Origin: DATAYF01 sp036272735
GTDB lineage: Bacteria; Chloroflexota; Ktedonobacteria; Ktedonobacterales; Ktedonobacteraceae
DNA length: 7,718 nucleotides
Assembly: GCA_036272735.1 (NCBI GenBank)
Contig: DATAYF010000211.1
Location: 1-7,718 of the forward strand
Direction: 5' to 3'
In this document: piece by piece, positions 1 to 5,636 of the stretch
How positions within the stretch are numbered: the stretch's first letter is position 1
Layout: each line of letters opens with the position of its first letter
Made by a program: the position numbers and the translations under genes
The notes under the pieces: model-generated
Told to the model about the DNA's origin: nothing
Seen by the model: only the letters and a program-made list of their open reading frames with translations
The model's database searches: none

Positions 1-252
1 TGTAAACAATGTGGTGTGATGATGCGCTCTTCGGCAATGACAGATGATCTGTGCGCACGCTGTTGTCCTCCAGTCTTTTCTTTTGATCCGATGAACTATT
101 TGTATTGTGATCGTACGGAAGAGTTGCACTGTTGTTCCATCTGTGGTTGTGCCTGCTGCCCCTGGCATGCCTGGGAAATGCGGGATGTGGTAAAAACGAG
201 GCTTGGCATCTCTGGACATGCCATTGAATGTCAAGAATGTGTCGGCAAGTAG
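1..252 (+). CDS. Cys-rich zinc-ribbon-like small protein, 5' end missing
   Basis: The frame is already open at base 1, where it reads CKQC, so the gene starts upstream of the window. The GTG-ATG-ATG at 16-24 would cut through the first Cys pair and has no ribosome binding site, so it is unlikely to be the start. The visible 83 codons contain about fourteen cysteines: CKQC, then CARCC, a dense cluster reading HCCSICGCACCPWH, and a final CQEC just before the stop. Paired CxxC knuckles spaced like this usually bind zinc, so a DNA-binding or structural zinc protein of the mobile element is a reasonable guess. No family is recognised. The stop codon at 250-252 overlaps the AGGAGG of the next gene (251-256), suggesting translational coupling. 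Confidence 0.7.
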   Translation, partial: CKQCGVMMRSSAMTDDLCARCCPPVFSFDPMNYLYCDRTEELHCCSICGCACCPWHAWEMRDVVKTRLGISGHAIECQECVGK

Positions 253-263
253 GAGGTGCTTCG

Positions 264-467
264 ATGCTTGATGTTCCTTTAGAGGTACGCAAGATTAACA
301 AGGCGATTGATACGAACCTGTTTGGTCGTGGAGGTGGTGTCTATTGCATCTGTGCCGATGGGTCACGCCATCGCATTTGTCAGGCGAAAACCGTGCGGGG
401 TCTGCTGGTCGTGCGGTCGCTGTCTGGCAAGTGGTTGCAGCCGGTATCTATCGATAAAGAATACTAG
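264..467 (+). CDS. Small basic protein of unknown function (67 aa)
   Basis: The start at 264 is chosen because AGGAGG (251-256) sits 7 bases upstream. The longer in-frame extension from 228 would overlap the previous gene and lacks such a site. The product is 67 residues, net basic, with a Gly-rich turn (GRGGGVYC), two further cysteines, and alternating hydrophobic stretches in the second half (RGLLVVRSL, GKWLQPV) that look like short beta strands. There is no signal peptide or membrane segment. It is coupled to the Cys-rich gene upstream and lies in the same direction as rep and int, so a role in regulating or replicating the element is possible, but I recognise no family and assign no function. 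Confidence 0.6.
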   Translation: MLDVPLEVRKINKAIDTNLFGRGGGVYCICADGSRHRICQAKTVRGLLVVRSLSGKWLQPVSIDKEY

Positions 468-514
468 CACGCTCGTCTTGTTGTCTCGTCGTCATAGTGT
501 GTTCCTTTATGCTA

Positions 515-559
515 GCGGTTCTTGCTCTCGCCTGGTCTAAAGGTGGGAGGGAGAACCGC
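515..559 (+). repeat. Long imperfect hairpin upstream of rep (hairpin A)
   Basis: Bases 515-533 pair with 541-559 around a 7-base loop (534-540, ggtctaa). The outer eight pairs are perfect (GCGGTTCT with AGAACCGC). As RNA, the whole 19-base stem has a single mismatch (524/550) and three G-U wobbles. No T-tract follows, so it is not an ordinary terminator. It lies in the 182-base gap (468-649) between the 67-residue gene and the interrupted gene before rep, a natural place for an origin, an oriT or a leader structure that controls rep. Confidence 0.6.
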
Positions 560-589
560 ACACCACGGAACAAGTAACACGTGGTGTGC
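558..589 (+). repeat. Perfect 10-bp inverted repeat abutting hairpin A (hairpin B)
   Basis: GCACACCACG (558-567) and CGTGGTGTGC (580-589) are exact reverse complements around a 12-base loop (gaacaagtaaca). The left arm shares its first two bases with the end of hairpin A, so the two structures stack end to end or compete at the junction. What follows is TATTTACCTT, too weak a T-tract for a confident terminator. It could be a double-strand origin, a nick region, a regulator site or a weak terminator. Confidence 0.55.
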
Positions 590-649
590 TATTTACCTTG
601 CTGCTATGGATTTTTGTTGGTTGTTTGCTTGCTGAAAGGAGGTGCCTCT

Positions 650-910
650 ATGGCTGACTACGACGTGGCACTGTGACGCTTTTGGCCCGCGCTCTTTTCG
701 TCTCACGATGGCTGCGTCAAGGCTCAAAGTGCGCTGCTAGCGGTGCTAGCGCTGATGGAACAGTACAAATTAAAGCACGTGGCGTATGCGGCGGTGGGTC
801 TGCCTGCTGGGGGTGACATTATACGTTTTCGTCAAGGGATCTCGCGCTATACGGGGCCGGTGCCTTCTGAGTATCGCCCAGAGGATGAAGAGCAGGAGGT
901 TGAGGCATGA
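650..910 (+). pseudogene. Small gene before rep, interrupted by one in-frame TGA at codon 9
   Basis: AAAGGAGGTG (635-644) precedes an ATG at 650 with ideal spacing. The frame reads MADYDVAL, then TGA (674-676), then continues open without frame change for 77 more codons to a TGA at 908-910 that overlaps the rep start as ATGA. The downstream part reads as normal protein: it begins RFWPALFSSHDG, has an Ala/Leu helix (SALLAVLALMEQY), and ends in an acidic tail (EDEEQEVEA). One transition (TGG or CGA to TGA) would explain the break. No good restart exists: the first in-frame ATG (755) has no Shine-Dalgarno. Options are a nonsense-mutated gene, a sequencing error, or leaky readthrough, since UGA followed by C is a known poor terminator. 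The intact product would be 86 residues of unknown function, translationally coupled to rep. Confidence 0.6.
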
Positions 911-2715
911 AGCATGCATCCCTCTTGCATTCGCCGGTCGCCTTAAAGGTGGTGCTGACGGGAACGGATACCTTTCTGGTCAACTACAAATTTATTGATG
1001 AGCAAGGAACTTTGAGCGGGGCCTCGCTACCAGGCCATATTATCGAGCAATTGGACGACTGGCAAAAGCAAGCCCGCAAAGAGCATGCGCCGGTCCCCAC
1101 GCCGTTAACCTTTCGCTATACCCTGGGGGAACACATGACCGAGCAAACGCTGTGTATGCGCTCGCACGGCTCCTCGGTCTGGTCCTGGCTGTTGTTTGCC
1201 GATGATGTATGGGTTGATTTCGCGCCGGGCACGCTCAATAAAGGGCTGTTCTGTCAGGCGCGCTTCTCCTCGCATCTGTTACACACGATTGGCCCGGAAC
1301 TGGCCACCGTGCAGCTAGAGGCGATGCTCTATGACTTCCTTGGGGAACTGTTTCACAAGCAAGCCTCTGAGGTGCATCTGTGTTGTGACCTGCAAGGCTT
1401 CGATTTCTCAGCGCTGCGGCTAGTCGGCGAACAATTGCCCTTTGTCTCGCGGGTGACGACGATACGGGATCGGGTGGTCGCGCCAACAGACCTGGAACAG
1501 GAGGGCGGGCTCTCTCCGCAAGAAATCGAGCAGGTCGAGCGACAAATTGCGAGCGAAACAGCGGCGCTTGACGAACAAGAGGCGCACGTGCCGCATGTAC
1601 AACCGGCGTCACTTTCCACCACGCATCGGCGCATTGCCACCATTGACTTTGGCTCGCATGCCTCGCCGGTCTCCGCGCAAATTTATAACAAGTCGCTGGA
1701 AATCCAGGTCCGTAAAAAGCAGTGGTTTGAACCGCTGTGGCTGGCGAACGGCTGGGATGGTGAGTCCGAGGTCTGGCGCGTCGAATTTCGCTTCCGGCGC
1801 GCGTTCCTGCGGGCCTATGACCTCAATGAAGCCTTTGACCTGTTGAAGTGCCTGCGTCTCTTGTGGCGGTATGCCACGGAGCAATGGCTGCGCTTTGTCG
1901 ATGCGGACCAGGCGCACGGGGTCAACGTCTCGCGTATTCCACTGCATCCAGTGTGGGAATGTATCCAGCATGCCTATGATGCCTATGGCAGTGAAGATGA
2001 GCAATTAACGCATGACGCTGGTGGTGAACAGGTGGCACGGGCGGCCTATGCGGTGCAAGAAAAACCCTTAGCAGTGATTACCCAGGCGGTCACGCTCCAG
2101 GCGTTGGCTGATACTGCTGATGGGGCTGTGCAGGCATCGGCGTCGGTGTCGGCTGACCTGGCGGCGATTATCGAGAGTTTGCAAGATGAGCCGTTGGATG
2201 TGGTGCGGGTGATTGCACAAGAACAGCTTGATGCGCTTGGGCCTGAGCAGCTGGTGGCAATGGTCGAGCGGGTCACACCGCAGTCCTTTGAGGTAGTGCG
2301 TACGGGCCTGGTCAAGCGGGCGCGGCGCATGGCAAAGTTAAAAGCCTGTGTCGCAGGGGCACTCGGCTATCTGCGCTCGGCGGTGGCCTTGATGCCGCTT
2401 GATGAGTTGCCGGGCTTCCTGGGACCGGATGCTCCGGCAAGTCGCACGGTGCCGGACCTGCTCTCGTCGCTGATCTGGTTCTATGGCAAGGCGCGGGATG
2501 AGGATGACAAAAAGCACCGGGTACACGCCTTGGAAGTGCAGAAAAAGCGGCTGCTGTATGGCTTCCTGACAGCGTACCAATTGGAAGAAGAACGGCGTGT
2601 GCACGGCGTCGACCTGGCGCAGGAAGACCATGTGATGATTGATCAGGTCTTGAAAGATTTGCACCGGGGTGGCAAGCGTCAAGAACTGGCTGATGATGAT
2701 CTTTATGAAGCTTAG
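907..2715 (+). CDS. Replication initiation factor / relaxase-like protein (Rep_trans-type)
   Basis: Predicted to nick the element's origin and start rolling-circle replication or mobilisation. The start follows AGGAGG (894-899) with 7 bases of spacing and overlaps the preceding stop as ATGA. The 602-residue product has an N-terminal beta-rich region, then EVHLCCDLQGFDF (155-167), which resembles the acidic metal-binding strand of Rep_trans proteins. A charged helical insert follows (about 195-230), then AQIYNKSLEI (257-266) and EVWRVEFRFRRAFL (288-301), the IYxK...RxE signature I associate with this family; Y260 is a possible nucleophile. Residues about 370-602 are an Ala/Leu-rich helical extension that makes it longer than classical plasmid Reps (about 300-400 residues). 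GC-rich codons contrast with the AT-rich integrase 13 bases downstream. The family call is fairly firm; the catalytic residue is inferred. Confidence 0.7.
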   Translation: MKHASLLHSPVALKVVLTGTDTFLVNYKFIDEQGTLSGASLPGHIIEQLDDWQKQARKEHAPVPTPLTFRYTLGEHMTEQTLCMRSHGSSVWSWLLFADDVWVDFAPGTLNKGLFCQARFSSHLLHTIGPELATVQLEAMLYDFLGELFHKQASEVHLCCDLQGFDFSALRLVGEQLPFVSRVTTIRDRVVAPTDLEQEGGLSPQEIEQVERQIASETAALDEQEAHVPHVQPASLSTTHRRIATIDFGSHASPVSAQIYNKSLEIQVRKKQWFEPLWLANGWDGESEVWRVEFRFRRAFLRAYDLNEAFDLLKCLRLLWRYATEQWLRFVDADQAHGVNVSRIPLHPVWECIQHAYDAYGSEDEQLTHDAGGEQVARAAYAVQEKPLAVITQAVTLQALADTADGAVQASASVSADLAAIIESLQDEPLDVVRVIAQEQLDALGPEQLVAMVERVTPQSFEVVRTGLVKRARRMAKLKACVAGALGYLRSAVALMPLDELPGFLGPDAPASRTVPDLLSSLIWFYGKARDEDDKKHRVHALEVQKKRLLYGFLTAYQLEEERRVHGVDLAQEDHVMIDQVLKDLHRGGKRQELADDDLYEA

Positions 2716-2728
2716 AAGAGGGGGTTCT

Positions 2729-3739
2729 ATGGCTCGTCGGTCTTCTGGTATGAAGAAAAAGCGTCTGCTTTTGTCTGATGTAGCTGAACGGTATCTGCTT
2801 GATGTTGCAGTCCGTGCTGAAAAGCTGACGCTAGTTTCTTACCGCTATCGTTTAGGGTCGCTGGTTCGGTTGTTGGCTGATCTTTGCCAAATTCTGTATC
2901 TAGATGAGGTTGAAACTGATCATTTAAGAAAATGCGCTTTGCATTTGATGAATGCAAAAGTTGAACCTTCATTCTCTGGATATCGTCTCCCTGATAGCGG
3001 TTCTACGCTTGCTATATCTACGGTTCGTGGATATATACGCGTTTGGAAATCTTTCTTTAGCTGGTGCTTTGGTGAATCGTTAATCGATTTTAACCCTGCT
3101 GATGCTCGTTTTAAGTCTCCTAGGCCAATTAAAAAGGTCAAGCCGACTTTTACTGAGGATCATATATATGCAATGCTTGCCACATTTGATACTAGTGAGC
3201 CATTGGGTTTTCGCAATTATGTTATCCTGGTGCTTCTTCTGGATACTGGTATAAGGATGGCCGAGTTAGCTGGCCTGCATATTCAGGATGTTCAGGAAAC
3301 ATACATTAAGGTTTATGGTAAGGGAAGAAAAGAACGTGAGATAGGTATTTACCCTGAAACAGGTAAATTGTTGTGGAAGTATATCAGCAAGTATCGTATT
3401 CCTGCTGATGAGCAAGTAACAGCGCTGTTTCTAACGCGCTCTGGTATGCCATTGAGGATCGGTGGTGTGAAGTGGATTATACAGCAGGTTCAGAAGAGGA
3501 GCCATTTGGAAGATATTCAATTGTCTGCACATGTTTTTAGACATACTTTTGCAAAGATGTATCTTGAGTCAGGAGGAGATTTATTCAAGCTTTCTCGTGA
3601 AATGGGTCACAGCGACGTCCAGGTAACCAAACTATACCTAGAAGATTTTGGAAGTACTGAAGCTCGTAAAGATCATAAGTCTTATTCTCCGATTGCACGG
3701 TTAGATCTCAAGAAGCAGCATAAAAGACGAAAAAAGTAG
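2729..3739 (+). CDS. Tyrosine recombinase / integrase
   Basis: Catalyses site-specific integration and excision through a 3'-phosphotyrosine intermediate. The start at 2729 is preferred because GAGGGGG (2718-2724) lies just upstream; an in-frame ATG at 2669 would overlap rep by 47 bases with no clear binding site. The 336-residue protein has an N-terminal SAM-like core-binding domain (about 14-118) and a catalytic domain (about 140-310). All six active-site positions are present: R176 in TGIRMAEL, a lysine in GKGRKERE (K198 or K201), H268 and R271 in HVFRHTF, H294 in MGHSD, and Y303 in TKLYL. It ends in a basic tail (KKQHKRRKK). Codons are strongly T/A-ending, unlike rep, pointing to a different origin. 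It is last in the module, and the inverted repeat directly after its stop may be its substrate. Confidence 0.93.
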   Translation: MARRSSGMKKKRLLLSDVAERYLLDVAVRAEKLTLVSYRYRLGSLVRLLADLCQILYLDEVETDHLRKCALHLMNAKVEPSFSGYRLPDSGSTLAISTVRGYIRVWKSFFSWCFGESLIDFNPADARFKSPRPIKKVKPTFTEDHIYAMLATFDTSEPLGFRNYVILVLLLDTGIRMAELAGLHIQDVQETYIKVYGKGRKEREIGIYPETGKLLWKYISKYRIPADEQVTALFLTRSGMPLRIGGVKWIIQQVQKRSHLEDIQLSAHVFRHTFAKMYLESGGDLFKLSREMGHSDVQVTKLYLEDFGSTEARKDHKSYSPIARLDLKKQHKRRKK

Positions 3740-3741
3740 GA

Positions 3742-3781
3742 TGTACTAGGAGGTTGAAGACGATTCTTACCTCCTAGTACA
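3742..3781 (+). repeat. Perfect 13-bp inverted repeat directly after the integrase
   Basis: TGTACTAGGAGGT (3742-3754) and ACCTCCTAGTACA (3769-3781) are exact reverse complements. The 14-base spacer contains a nested AAGA-CGAT-TCTT, so the whole 40 bases form a near-continuous palindrome with a two-base bulge. It begins two bases after the int stop and has no T-tract on either strand. Position and symmetry suit an integrase core or arm site (att) or a transcript-stabilising hairpin. No second copy is in the window. Confidence 0.6.
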
Positions 3782-3796
3782 CTTCCGAAAAGGGCC

Positions 3797-3835
3797 AAAA
3801 AAGGACCGCTAAGCGAGCGTAACGCACTTAGCGGT
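3797..3835 (-). terminator. Rho-independent terminator of glnA
   Basis: ACCGCTAAG (3805-3813) pairs with CTTAGCGGT (3827-3835), with an inner GCGT/ACGC stem at 3817-3825. Read on the - strand, the hairpin is followed by CC and six Ts (the A-run at 3797-3802). It lies about 65-100 bases beyond the glnA stop. Outer GCCAA (3794-3798) and TTGGC (3838-3842) can extend the pairing. Confidence 0.75.
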
Positions 3836-3850
3836 TATTGGCTTTGCTCA

Positions 3851-3886
3851 AGCCTGTAGACTAGTGTGAGTGCTACAGGCTTTTTT
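3851..3886 (+). terminator. Rho-independent terminator for rightward transcription from int
   Basis: AGCCTGTAG (3851-3859) pairs with CTACAGGCT (3873-3881) around a 13-base loop and is followed by a run of six Ts (3881-3886). It stops rightward transcription just before the 3' end of the convergent glnA. Confidence 0.8.
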
Positions 3887-3899
3887 CTTGTCTAAAATC

Positions 3900-5336
3900 T
3901 TATGCGTCGTAGTACAGCGAAAACTCGATGGGCGTGGGGCGTAGGCGCACGACGTCGGACTCCTCGCGCTTGAACTCGATGTACTTTTCGAGGAGGTCGC
4001 TGGTGAACACGTCGCCTTCAAGCAGGAAGGCATGATCGTTTTCCAATGCCTTGAGTGCCTCATCCAGTGAGCCGGGAACCGAGTTAATTTCGCGTAACTC
4101 TTCGGCGCTCATGCTGTACAGGTTGCGATCAACCGGGCCATACCCATAATCGCTCGGATCGATTTCGCGACGCACACCATCCAGGCCTGCCATAAGCAAT
4201 GCAGCGAAGAGCAGGTAGGGGTTGGCCGTCGAATCGGGAGGGCGGAACTCGACCCGTTTGGCCTTGGGGCTCTCGGTCAATGGAATACGCACGGCGGCGC
4301 TGCGGTTGCCTTGCGAGAACACCAGGTTGACCGGAGCTTCGAAGCCTGGCACCAGGCGTTTGTAACTATTGGTGGTTGGTGCCGCAATTGCCAGAATGGC
4401 CGGGGCGTGGGTTAAAATACCACCGATGTAGTGGCGCGCAGTTTTGGAGAGACCTGCGTAGCCATCGCCGTCAAAGAACAGCGGCTTCTCATCTTTCCAG
4501 AGGCTCTGGTGCGTATGCATGCCGGAACCATTGTCGCCAAAGACCGGCTTGGGCATGAATGTAGCCGTTTTGCCATATTTGCGGGCCGTGTTTTTGACGA
4601 TGTATTTGAAGAGCATAATGTTATCCGCCGATTTGAGCAGCGTATTGAAGCGGATATCGATTTCGCATTGACCGGCCGCGCCAACTTCGTGGTGCTGGGT
4701 CTCAACGGGGACGCCGAGTTCCTCAAGCTTGAGCGCCATTTCTGTGCGCAGATCTTGCAGGGTATCGTTTGGAGCAACGGGGAAGTAACCACCTTTGACG
4801 CGCATGCGATGACCGAGGTTCTGGCTTCCTTCACGGTCGCGGCTGCTGTTCCAGGTTGCCTCGTCGGAATCCACTTCTGCATATTGCACATTGTCTGTAG
4901 AGGCGTAGCGGACATCGTCAAAAACGTAGAACTCTGCCTCAGGACCGAAGAAACAGGTATCGGCGATGCCGGTGCTGCGCAGGTACGCTTCCGCTTTCTG
5001 CGCGACCGTACGTGGATCGCGAGAATAGGGTCTCTTCTGTCCAGCCGGACCAGGATGGGCAATGTTGCAGGTGAGACTGAGCGTGGGGACGGCGGTGAAA
5101 GGGTCCATCATGGCAGTGTTCGCGTCAGGAACGACCAGCATGTCGCTTTCATTAATTTCCTGGAAGCCACGAATGCTGGAACCGTCAAATGGGATGCCTT
5201 CAACAAACAACTCTTCGCTCAGTTCATGCAGAGGGATGCTAAAGTGCTGCCAGGTACCAGGTAGATCGACAAATTTAATATCGACCATCTTTGCGCCGTT
5301 TTCTTTAGCGAACGATACAACTTCCTCTGGGGTCAT
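3900..5336 (-). CDS. glnA: Glutamine synthetase, type I (GSI-beta)
   Basis: Makes glutamine from glutamate, ammonia and ATP in the cytoplasm as a dodecamer; the central enzyme of ammonia assimilation. I chose the ATG at 5336 (478 aa), matching the N-terminus of known enzymes and preceded by GAGGAG (5347-5352). A GTG seven codons upstream (5357) would make the binding site coding. Visible motifs: beta-grasp domain with PFDGSSIRGF (49-58) and NESDM, metal-binding GPEAEFYVFD (131-140), HHEVGAAGQCEID (215-227), ATP-site FGDNGSGMHTHQS (266-278) and NRSAAVRIP (344-352). NLYSMS (405-410) puts Y407 at the place of the adenylylated Tyr397 of enteric enzymes, and the insert around 142-178 is typical of GSI-beta. 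Control by GlnE adenylylation is therefore likely but inferred. It is convergent with int and divergent from the membrane-protein gene. Confidence 0.97.
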   Translation of the reverse strand: MTPEEVVSFAKENGAKMVDIKFVDLPGTWQHFSIPLHELSEELFVEGIPFDGSSIRGFQEINESDMLVVPDANTAMMDPFTAVPTLSLTCNIAHPGPAGQKRPYSRDPRTVAQKAEAYLRSTGIADTCFFGPEAEFYVFDDVRYASTDNVQYAEVDSDEATWNSSRDREGSQNLGHRMRVKGGYFPVAPNDTLQDLRTEMALKLEELGVPVETQHHEVGAAGQCEIDIRFNTLLKSADNIMLFKYIVKNTARKYGKTATFMPKPVFGDNGSGMHTHQSLWKDEKPLFFDGDGYAGLSKTARHYIGGILTHAPAILAIAAPTTNSYKRLVPGFEAPVNLVFSQGNRSAAVRIPLTESPKAKRVEFRPPDSTANPYLLFAALLMAGLDGVRREIDPSDYGYGPVDRNLYSMSAEELREINSVPGSLDEALKALENDHAFLLEGDVFTSDLLEKYIEFKREESDVVRLRPTPIEFSLYYDA

Positions 5337-5436
5337 GTGGTCTATTCTCCTCTTCACGATATCCTGGCGTCATTGCAGGGGTAGTGGCGTGCATTGCCTG
5401 ATATAAGATCTGGTGATTCTGCATGATTTGATTTTG

Positions 5437-5483
5437 CTCAGCACAAAGTGGGGCTGAGTTATCTCTTCTTCACCTATGATAGG
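5437..5483. promoter_or_regulatory. Small inverted repeats in the glnA leader/promoter region
   Basis: CTCAGC (5437-5442) pairs with GCTGAG (5453-5458) around 10 bases, and CCTATGATAGG (5473-5483) is a perfect 11-base palindrome. Both lie 100-150 bases upstream of the glnA start. They may be regulator sites or chance; no convincing -35/-10 pair for glnA could be picked out on the - strand. Confidence 0.25.
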
Positions 5484-5526
5484 ACGATAGCGAAGGCGAT
5501 GCTACAGTTACTTTATCCAAAAGTGG

Positions 5527-5565
5527 ACGCCTGATTATTGTGCACATTGCACAATAATCGGACGT
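5527..5565. promoter_or_regulatory. Operator-like palindrome in the glnA / membrane-protein divergent region
   Basis: The perfect core pairs GATTATTGTGCA (5533-5544) with TGCACAATAATC (5548-5559) around a CAT spacer. Symmetry continues outward to 5527-5565 with 16 of 18 positions matching. It lies about 190 bases upstream of the glnA start and about 17 bases upstream of the candidate -35 of the rightward genes. That is where a dimeric activator, or a shared regulator of both directions, would bind. The regulator is not identified; the half-site TTGTGCA does not clearly match a family I can name. Confidence 0.7.
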
Positions 5566-5575
5566 TTACGCGAAC

Positions 5576-5604
5576 TTGCCCTATGGTTGAGATAGTTGTA
5601 ATAT
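5576..5604 (+). promoter_or_regulatory. Candidate sigma-70-type promoter for the membrane-protein/dgoD operon
   Basis: TTGCCC (5576-5581) and TAATAT (5599-5604) are separated by 17 bases, each matching 4 of 6 consensus positions. The inferred transcript would start near 5611, leaving a short leader before the GAGGAAG at 5624-5630. Its weak match fits dependence on an activator bound at the palindrome just upstream. Confidence 0.4.
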
Positions 5605-5636
5605 TAAGTAAAATCAGAAAAATGAGGAAGCCGCCC

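Larger units (their letters stand above)
511..751 (+). repeat. Three GCTAGCG short repeats upstream of rep
   Basis: GCTAGCG occurs at 511-517, 736-742 and 745-751. The first two extend to GCTAGCGGT, and the last two are 9 bases apart. They flank the hairpin region and lie inside the interrupted small gene before rep. Spaced short repeats near an initiator gene can be iterons, but three copies of a 7-mer, two of them in coding sequence (Leu-Ala codons), could easily be chance. Confidence 0.2.
1..3781 (+). mobile_element. Right-hand part of an integrated element (rep-int module)
   Basis: Five co-directional frames end in a replication initiator/relaxase-like gene and a tyrosine recombinase, the core of an integrative element or integrating plasmid. 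Small Cys-rich and unknown proteins with tight spacing precede them, and the module stops at a perfect inverted repeat just after the integrase. Beyond that lie convergent terminators and a housekeeping gene (glnA). The left boundary is outside the window, so no attL/attR pair can be matched and the right edge at 3781 is an inference. No type IV secretion, coupling protein or cargo gene is seen here. Rep_trans proteins can also serve as conjugative relaxases, as NicK does in ICEBs1, so an integrative mobilizable or conjugative element is possible. Confidence 0.6.

Noticed and set aside
674..676. TGA read as selenocysteine
   Set aside because: No clear SECIS-like hairpin is visible just downstream, and nothing suggests a redox active site. 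A nonsense change or plain readthrough is simpler.
786..998. 70-codon + strand frame overlapping the rep start
   Set aside because: It runs out of frame through both the interrupted small gene and the start of rep, lacks a ribosome binding site, and is Arg-rich like a shadow frame.
4431..5264. Long open frame (277 codons) on the + strand across glnA
   Set aside because: It lies entirely antisense to a clearly conserved glutamine synthetase, has no ribosome binding site and no recognisable motif. Such long antisense frames are a by-product of the codon pattern.
5337..5357. GTG start giving a glutamine synthetase seven residues longer
   Set aside because: It would place the GAGGAG ribosome binding site inside the coding region, and the extra residues do not match the usual N-terminus.
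5533..5559. Palindrome as a classical NtrC site upstream of glnA
   Set aside because: The arms contain TGCAC/GTGCA elements, but their order and spacing do not fit TGCACC-N4-GGTGCA, and no sigma-54 promoter was found.
5538..5636. Upstream extension of the membrane protein from a TTG at 5538 or ATG at 5583/5622
   Set aside because: The TTG is inside the operator palindrome, the ATG at 5583 has no ribosome binding site, and the ATG at 5622 overlaps the GAGGAAG that serves the ATG at 5637.
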